DNA of 33,163 nt from Betaproteobacteria bacterium (lineage in GTDB: Bacteria; Pseudomonadota; Gammaproteobacteria; Burkholderiales; Rhodocyclaceae), in contig VEPA01000013.1 in NCBI GenBank assembly GCA_012026675.1, positions 1 through 33,163 of the forward strand, given 5' to 3'. The number at the start of each line of letters is the position of its first letter. Position 1 is the first letter of the stretch. The notes under the pieces are model-generated. The model did no database searches and was not told the DNA's origin. It saw nothing but the letters and a program-made list of their open reading frames with translations. Shown here one piece after another: positions 28,209 through 33,163 of the stretch. Both the position numbers and the translations under genes were made by a program.

Positions 28209-28622
28209 TTATCCCAGATGGCGGGTAACGAAGGTGGTCTCGAGCGGAAGCTTGGCCGCTGCCAGGCGAAAAGCTTCGCGCGCCAACGTCTCATCCACGC
28301 CATCCATCTCATAGAGGACTTTGCCCGGCTGAATCTCGGCAACCCAGTACTCCGGGGAACCCTTGCCGTTACCCATCCGAACTTCAAGAGGCTTTTTGGA
28401 AATCGGCTTGTCCGGGAAAATCCGGATCCAAATGCGGCCGCCGCGCTTGATGTGCCGCGTCATGGCACGACGCGCCGCTTCAATCTGACGAGCCGTAAGC
28501 CGACCCCGGCCGATGGCCTTGAGGCCGTATTCGCCAAAACTCACCTTGGCGCCACGGGTAGCGAGCCCGGTATTGCGGCCCTTTTGTTCCTTGCGATACT
28601 TTCTGCGGGCAGGTTGCAGCAT
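28209..28622 (-). CDS. rplP: 50S ribosomal protein L16
   Basis: [36 protein letters not shown]. Confidence 0.97.
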   Translation of the reverse strand: MLQPARRKYRKEQKGRNTGLATRGAKVSFGEYGLKAIGRGRLTARQIEAARRAMTRHIKRGGRIWIRIFPDKPISKKPLEVRMGNGKGSPEYWVAEIQPGKVLYEMDGVDETLAREAFRLAAAKLPLETTFVTRHLG

Positions 28623-28625
28623 GTT

Positions 28626-29516
28626 TTACTCCTTGCCTTCTTTCGCCGCGCTATCGCCACCCTCGGCCTTGGCCGGGGCCTTGCGAACACGCTTGACGGG
28701 TGTCTTGGGCTCTGCAGCAACGACTTCCGGCTTGGCGTCCGGCTTTGTCTCTTCAGCCTTCTTGGTGGAGGTCCGGCGCGCTGGCTTGGCTTCGCCCTCG
28801 CCCTCGACCTTCGGCTTGCCCGGGCTACGCCGTGGCTTGCGCTGATCGTCGACAGCCGGTTCCGGCGTAGCCAACAGGACTTCGCTGCGGGACAGAATCT
28901 CACCCTTGAAAACCCACACCTTGATGCCGATGACGCCATAGGTGGTCTTCGCTTCGGAAGTGCCATAGTCAATGTCGGCACGCAGGGTATGCAAAGGCAC
29001 GCGGCCCTCACGGTACCACTCGCGGCGTGCAATCTCGGCACCGTTGAGGCGTCCGGAACTCATGATCTTAATACCCTGGGCACCAAGGCGCATTGCATTC
29101 TGCATCGCGCGTTTCATTGCGCGGCGGAACATGATTCGCTTTTCCAACTGTTGCGCAATCGAATCGGCGATCAATTGGGCATCGGTTTCCGGCTTGCGAA
29201 TCTCTTCGATATTCACGTGTACCGGCACCCCCATCTTGCGCTGGAGATCCGCCTTGAGGTGCTCGATGTCTTCACCCTTCTTGCCGATCACCACTCCGGG
29301 GCGAGCGCTATACACCGTAACTCTTGCATTCTTGGCCGGGCGCTCGATGACAACACGGCCAACGGACGCGTGCGCCAGTTTCTTTTTCAGGTAGTCGCGA
29401 ACCTCAAGGTCTTCCTTGAGCATCTGTGGAAAAGTCTTGCTGCTGGAATACCAGCGCGAAGTCCAGTTGCGTGTGACCGAAAGACGAAAACCGGTCGGAT
29501 GAATCTTTTGTCCCAT
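28626..29516 (-). CDS. rpsC: 30S ribosomal protein S3 with long charged C-terminal tail
   Basis: [26 protein letters not shown] domain [14 protein letters not shown]; about 78-residue K/P/A/E-rich tail. Confidence 0.96.
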   Translation of the reverse strand: MGQKIHPTGFRLSVTRNWTSRWYSSSKTFPQMLKEDLEVRDYLKKKLAHASVGRVVIERPAKNARVTVYSARPGVVIGKKGEDIEHLKADLQRKMGVPVHVNIEEIRKPETDAQLIADSIAQQLEKRIMFRRAMKRAMQNAMRLGAQGIKIMSSGRLNGAEIARREWYREGRVPLHTLRADIDYGTSEAKTTYGVIGIKVWVFKGEILSRSEVLLATPEPAVDDQRKPRRSPGKPKVEGEGEAKPARRTSTKKAEETKPDAKPEVVAAEPKTPVKRVRKAPAKAEGGDSAAKEGKE

Positions 29517-29525
29517 GTGCCCTCC

Positions 29526-29858
29526 TTAATCGCCAACGGTCACGAAAATGTGACAGGTAGGCTTGAGGATGCTGTTGCCGCGTCCCTTGGCTCGCGCGGT
29601 AAAGCGCCTGAGCACAGTGCCCTTTTCGACATAAATGCGCGTGATCTTCAATGCATCGATATCCGCGCCGTCATTGTGTTCTGCGTTGGCGATAGCCGAC
29701 TCAAGCACTTTCTTGATGATTCCGGCGCCCTTCTTGGGCGAAAATGCCAGAATGCTAAGTGCCTGATCTACCGGCTTGCCACGGACCAGATCGGCAACAA
29801 GACGGCCTTTTTGGGCGGAAAGTCGGACGCCGCGCAAGGTTGCGTTGGTTTCCATCAT
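29526..29858 (-). CDS. rplV: 50S ribosomal protein L22
   Basis: [32 protein letters not shown]. Confidence 0.97.
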   Translation of the reverse strand: MMETNATLRGVRLSAQKGRLVADLVRGKPVDQALSILAFSPKKGAGIIKKVLESAIANAEHNDGADIDALKITRIYVEKGTVLRRFTARAKGRGNSILKPTCHIFVTVGD

Positions 29859-29864
29859 CGTTCC

Positions 29865-30146
29865 TTACTTCTTGGCGACGGCTTTTTTGCCGCCCGTGTG
29901 GCCCTTGAAGGTTCGCGTCAGCGCGAACTCGCCAAGTTTGTGACCAACCATGTTTTCCGACACATATACCGGAATATGCTGCTTGCCGTTATGCACTGCG
30001 ATGGTCAGGCCCACGAAGTCCGGAAGAATGGTCGAGCGGCGCGACCAGGTCTTGATCGGGCGCTTGTCGTTGGAGGCGCGTGCTGCATCCACCCGCTTCA
30101 GCAGGTGGGCATCGATGAACGGGCCCTTCTTGATTGAACGTGCCAT
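29865..30146 (-). CDS. rpsS: 30S ribosomal protein S19
   Basis: [48 protein letters not shown]. Confidence 0.97.
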   Translation of the reverse strand: MARSIKKGPFIDAHLLKRVDAARASNDKRPIKTWSRRSTILPDFVGLTIAVHNGKQHIPVYVSENMVGHKLGEFALTRTFKGHTGGKKAVAKK

Positions 30147-30149
30147 GTC

Positions 30150-30983
30150 TTACCTCTTACCTTTCGGCCTGCGTTGGACAATCATCACGTCCGTGCGCTT
30201 GTTGTTACGGGTACGGTAGCCCTTGGTCGGCTGACCCCACGGACTGACAGGAACGCGGCCCTCGCCGGTGCGCCCTTCGCCACCGCCATGCGGATGATCA
30301 ACCGGGTTCATGGCCACGCCGCGTACCGTCGGCCGAATGCCACGCCAACGCATTGCGCCAGCCTTGCCGATCTTGCGCAGGCTGTGCTCTTCATTACCCA
30401 CCTCACCAATCGTCGCGCGACACTCGACGTTGATGCGGCGGATTTCGCCGGAACGCAGCCTTATCTGCGCATAGGAACCTTCGCGCGCCAGAAGCTGAAC
30501 TGAAGTGCCGGCGGAACGGGCAATCTGCGCGCCTTTTCCAGGCATCATTTCGACACAATGAATTGTCGTTCCGACAGGAATGCTGCGAATCGGCAGGGCG
30601 TTGCCCGGCTTGATCGGAGCCTCGGAGCCGCTGATGATCTCCTGGCCGACGACCATACCCTTGATGGCAATGACGTAACGACGTTCGCCGTCGGCGTAGA
30701 GCACCAGCGCAATATTGGCCGAGCGGTTCGGATCATACTGAAGACTTTCGACCTTGCCGGGGATCCCGTCCTTGTCGCGGCGGAAATCGATCACCCGGTA
30801 AAGCTTCTTGTGACCGCCACCCATGTGTCGCGTGGTGATATGGCCGTGCGCATTGCGCCCGGCGGTCCGGGTTTTCGCTTCAACAAGCTTGTCGTGCGGG
30901 CGACCCTTGTGCAGAGCCGGGTTAACAACCTTGACAACACCACGACGACCAGGCGAAGTCGGTTTGACTTTTACGAGAGCCAT
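30150..30983 (-). CDS. rplB: 50S ribosomal protein L2
   Basis: [41 protein letters not shown]. Confidence 0.97.
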   Translation of the reverse strand: MALVKVKPTSPGRRGVVKVVNPALHKGRPHDKLVEAKTRTAGRNAHGHITTRHMGGGHKKLYRVIDFRRDKDGIPGKVESLQYDPNRSANIALVLYADGERRYVIAIKGMVVGQEIISGSEAPIKPGNALPIRSIPVGTTIHCVEMMPGKGAQIARSAGTSVQLLAREGSYAQIRLRSGEIRRINVECRATIGEVGNEEHSLRKIGKAGAMRWRGIRPTVRGVAMNPVDHPHGGGEGRTGEGRVPVSPWGQPTKGYRTRNNKRTDVMIVQRRPKGKR

Positions 30984-31298
30984 TTAAGCCGCCCCCCCTT
31001 CAGCAAAATTGATTTCCTGACCCGGCTTCAGGCAGACAAACGCCTTCCTGATGTCGCTGCGGCGACCGACATTGCGGCCGGCGCGCTTGACCTTGCCTTT
31101 GAGATTGGCAATCTGAACAGACTTGACCTCGACTTTGAACAGCATTTCCACGGCCGCCTTGACTTCGGGCTTGGTCGCGTCCGGCGTCACGATGAACACG
31201 ACTTGTTCGTTCTTGTCGGCAATATAGGTGGCTTTTTCCGAAATCTGCGGAGCTACCAGCACCTGCAGCAAACGCTCCGGATTGAAATTCTTGCTCAT
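30984..31298 (-). CDS. rplW: 50S ribosomal protein L23
   Basis: [42 protein letters not shown]. Confidence 0.97.
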   Translation of the reverse strand: MSKNFNPERLLQVLVAPQISEKATYIADKNEQVVFIVTPDATKPEVKAAVEMLFKVEVKSVQIANLKGKVKRAGRNVGRRSDIRKAFVCLKPGQEINFAEGGAA

Positions 31299-31915
31299 GC
31301 CAGCATCTCCTCGATTTTGGCTACGGCGCCCTTGGTGAACAGCACCTTGGGAAAACGTACAAGGGATACCGGATCAGCCTGATGTGCTTCCAGCACCAAG
31401 ACATTCGGCAAATTGCGGGATGCCAGCGCCAAGTTGTCGTCCAGACTGTCCGTCACGAGCAGCACGGAATCCAGACCCATGGCTTTCAGTTTCTGGGCAA
31501 ACAGGCGCGTCTTCGGTGCCTCGATGGCGAAGTCATCAATCACGACCAGTTTGTCTTCGCGGGCCAGTTGGGACAGAATCGCCGCCAAACCTGCGCGATA
31601 CATCTTGCGATTGACTTTCTGGGTGAAGTTCTCTTCCGGCGTGTTCGGAAAAATACGGCCACCGCCCCGCCAGATGGGCGAGGATGTCATACCGGCACGC
31701 GCACGCCCCGTTCCCTTTTGGCGAAACGGCTTCTTGGTGCTGTGATGTACTTCTTCGCGGTCTTTCTGCTTGCGATTACCGGCACGGGCATTGGCCTGGT
31801 AGGCGACGACCACCTGGTGCACCAGCGCCTCGTTGAATTCGCGGCCAAACAGTGCGTCTGACGCTGTCACGGTAGATGCGGCCTGACCTTGGGCATTGAT
31901 TAGTGTAAGTTCCAT
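31295..31915 (-). CDS. rplD: 50S ribosomal protein L4
   Basis: [54 protein letters not shown]; true start ATG 15 codons into the supplied ORF. Confidence 0.96.
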   Translation of the reverse strand: MELTLINAQGQAASTVTASDALFGREFNEALVHQVVVAYQANARAGNRKQKDREEVHHSTKKPFRQKGTGRARAGMTSSPIWRGGGRIFPNTPEENFTQKVNRKMYRAGLAAILSQLAREDKLVVIDDFAIEAPKTRLFAQKLKAMGLDSVLLVTDSLDDNLALASRNLPNVLVLEAHQADPVSLVRFPKVLFTKGAVAKIEEMLA

Positions 31916-31916
31916 T

Positions 31917-32570
31917 TCAACCCCGCTCTTTCGACGCCTTGATGGCCGGAGCGACAATCACATCGCCTCCCTTGGCGCCTGGTACCGCACCCCTGACCAG
32001 CAGAAGTTGGCGCGCCTCATCAATGCGGACGACTTCCAGATTCTGCGTCGTGCGCGCGACATCACCGAGGTGTCCGGCCATTTTCTTGCCGGGAAACACG
32101 CGACCAGGATCCTGCGCCATGCCGATGGAACCGGCAGAGTTGTGCGACAAGGAATTGCCGTGGGAGGCGCGGTTCGACGAAAAATGATGTCGGGTAATGG
32201 CACCCGCAAACCCCTTGCCGATCGATGTGCCGCTGACATCAACTTTCTGACCAACGCTGAAAATGCTTGCAGCCACCACATCGCCCGGCTTGAATCCAGC
32301 CAGTTGATCGGGTGCAACACGGAATTCCCTAAGAACTTCCCCGGCTTCGACGCCGGCCTTGGCGAGATGCCCCGCCGCGGGCTTGCTTACCCTGCTTGCG
32401 CGACGCTTGCCGAAGGTCACCTGAACGGCGGCATAACCATCCACCTCAGGTGTCTTTAATTGTGTGACGCGGTTATTCGACACATCGAGCACTGTCACCG
32501 GGATGGAAGAACCATCTTCGGCGAATACGCGCGTCATGCCGACCTTGCGTCCAACAAGGCCTAGACTCAT
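31917..32570 (-). CDS. rplC: 50S ribosomal protein L3
   Basis: [40 protein letters not shown]. Confidence 0.97.
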   Translation of the reverse strand: MSLGLVGRKVGMTRVFAEDGSSIPVTVLDVSNNRVTQLKTPEVDGYAAVQVTFGKRRASRVSKPAAGHLAKAGVEAGEVLREFRVAPDQLAGFKPGDVVAASIFSVGQKVDVSGTSIGKGFAGAITRHHFSSNRASHGNSLSHNSAGSIGMAQDPGRVFPGKKMAGHLGDVARTTQNLEVVRIDEARQLLLVRGAVPGAKGGDVIVAPAIKASKERG

Positions 32571-32674
32571 TTTATTCTCCTAAACCCCGGCTACGATTGG
32601 CCGGGCCGACTTCGAAAATTCAGCGGCAAACATCCCCGCGACAGACGCCAAAAAACAGGCACCCCTGATACGAA

Positions 32675-32986
32675 TTACTGCAACTTGATCTCGACATCCA
32701 CACCAGCAGGAAGATCCAGCTTCATCAATGCGTCGACCGTCTTGTCGGTCGGATCGATGATGTCCATCAGGCGCAGATGGGTACGAATCTCGAACTGGTC
32801 CCGCGACGTCTTGTTCACGTGCGGCGAGCGCAATACGTCAAAACGCTCAATACGCGTTGGCAGCGGTACCGGGCCACGTACCACGGCACCAGTTCGCTTG
32901 GCCGTCTCGACAATTTCAAGCGCCGACTGATCAATCAGTCGATAGTCGAACGCCTTGAGGCGGATGCGTATCTTCTGGCTTTGCAT
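32675..32986 (-). CDS. rpsJ: 30S ribosomal protein S10
   Basis: [34 protein letters not shown]. Confidence 0.98.
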   Translation of the reverse strand: MQSQKIRIRLKAFDYRLIDQSALEIVETAKRTGAVVRGPVPLPTRIERFDVLRSPHVNKTSRDQFEIRTHLRLMDIIDPTDKTVDALMKLDLPAGVDVEIKLQ

Positions 32987-33030
32987 GACAAATCCTTAAA
33001 GAGCAGGGTCGCAAATCGCGAAAGGGCGAG

Positions 33031-33059
33031 ATTTTATCGCCGTTTTCGCTGTATTGCAA
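33031..33059 (-). promoter_or_regulatory. Predicted sigma70-type promoter of the S10 (rpsJ) operon
   Basis: Minus strand TTGCAA - 17 bp - TAAAAT in the tuf-rpsJ gap. Confidence 0.6.
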
Positions 33060-33065
33060 TAAAAG

Positions 33066-33163
33066 TTATTCGATGACCTTGGCCACGACACCGGCGCCGA
33101 CGGTACGACCGCCTTCACGGATGGCGAAACGCAGACCTTCTTCCATCGCGATCGGGGCGATCA
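33066..33163 (-). CDS. tuf: Elongation factor Tu, C-terminal fragment (runs off window)
   Basis: Minus-strand translation [31 protein letters not shown]. Confidence 0.96.
   Translation of the reverse strand, partial: IAPIAMEEGLRFAIREGGRTVGAGVVAKVIE

Noticed and set aside
28101-30137. 678-aa plus-strand ORF opposite rpmC-rpsS
   Set aside because: Lies entirely antisense to conserved ribosomal protein genes; long antisense ORFs are expected at high GC; no recognisable domain.
1-33163. CRISPR arrays, tRNA/rRNA genes, transposases, phage genes, toxin-antitoxin pairs
   Set aside because: No regularly spaced direct repeats, no cloverleaf or rRNA motifs, and no recognisable transposase, phage or TA protein among the translations.

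Overview
This window is a GC-rich proteobacterial chromosome segment. Gene content and order look betaproteobacterial, possibly Rhodocyclales-like; that assignment is inference. From left to right it contains: (1) the glyA 5' end, a histidine phosphatase and a complete branched-chain amino acid ABC transporter (livF-G-M-H plus a binding protein); (2) a class I methyltransferase divergent from a membrane protein with a spermidine-synthase-like C-terminal domain; (3) a small lower-GC accessory island (about 8.39-9.11 kb) with a GFA-family gene laid out like a single integron gene cassette (core site, short leader, CDS, attC-like hairpin), next to further inverted-repeat elements and with no integrase visible; (4) pmbA/darP and a TIGR02647-like gene; (5) a sulfur assimilation cluster, cysB divergent from tauE-cysI-DUF934-cysH(APS reductase type)-cysD-cysN, with a 40-bp nested dyad in the divergent promoter region; (6) a nearly complete S10-spc-alpha ribosomal protein supercluster on the minus strand, from rplQ to rpsJ, with the 3' end of tuf at the window edge. 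Most of the window is ordinary housekeeping DNA. The best candidates for something unusual are the lone integron-like cassette with mutated crossover bases, the cysB/tauE dyad, and an S4 ORF that reads 26 codons past its canonical end through a perfect hairpin into rpoA. All calls come from reading the sequence and recognising protein families; no searches were run.
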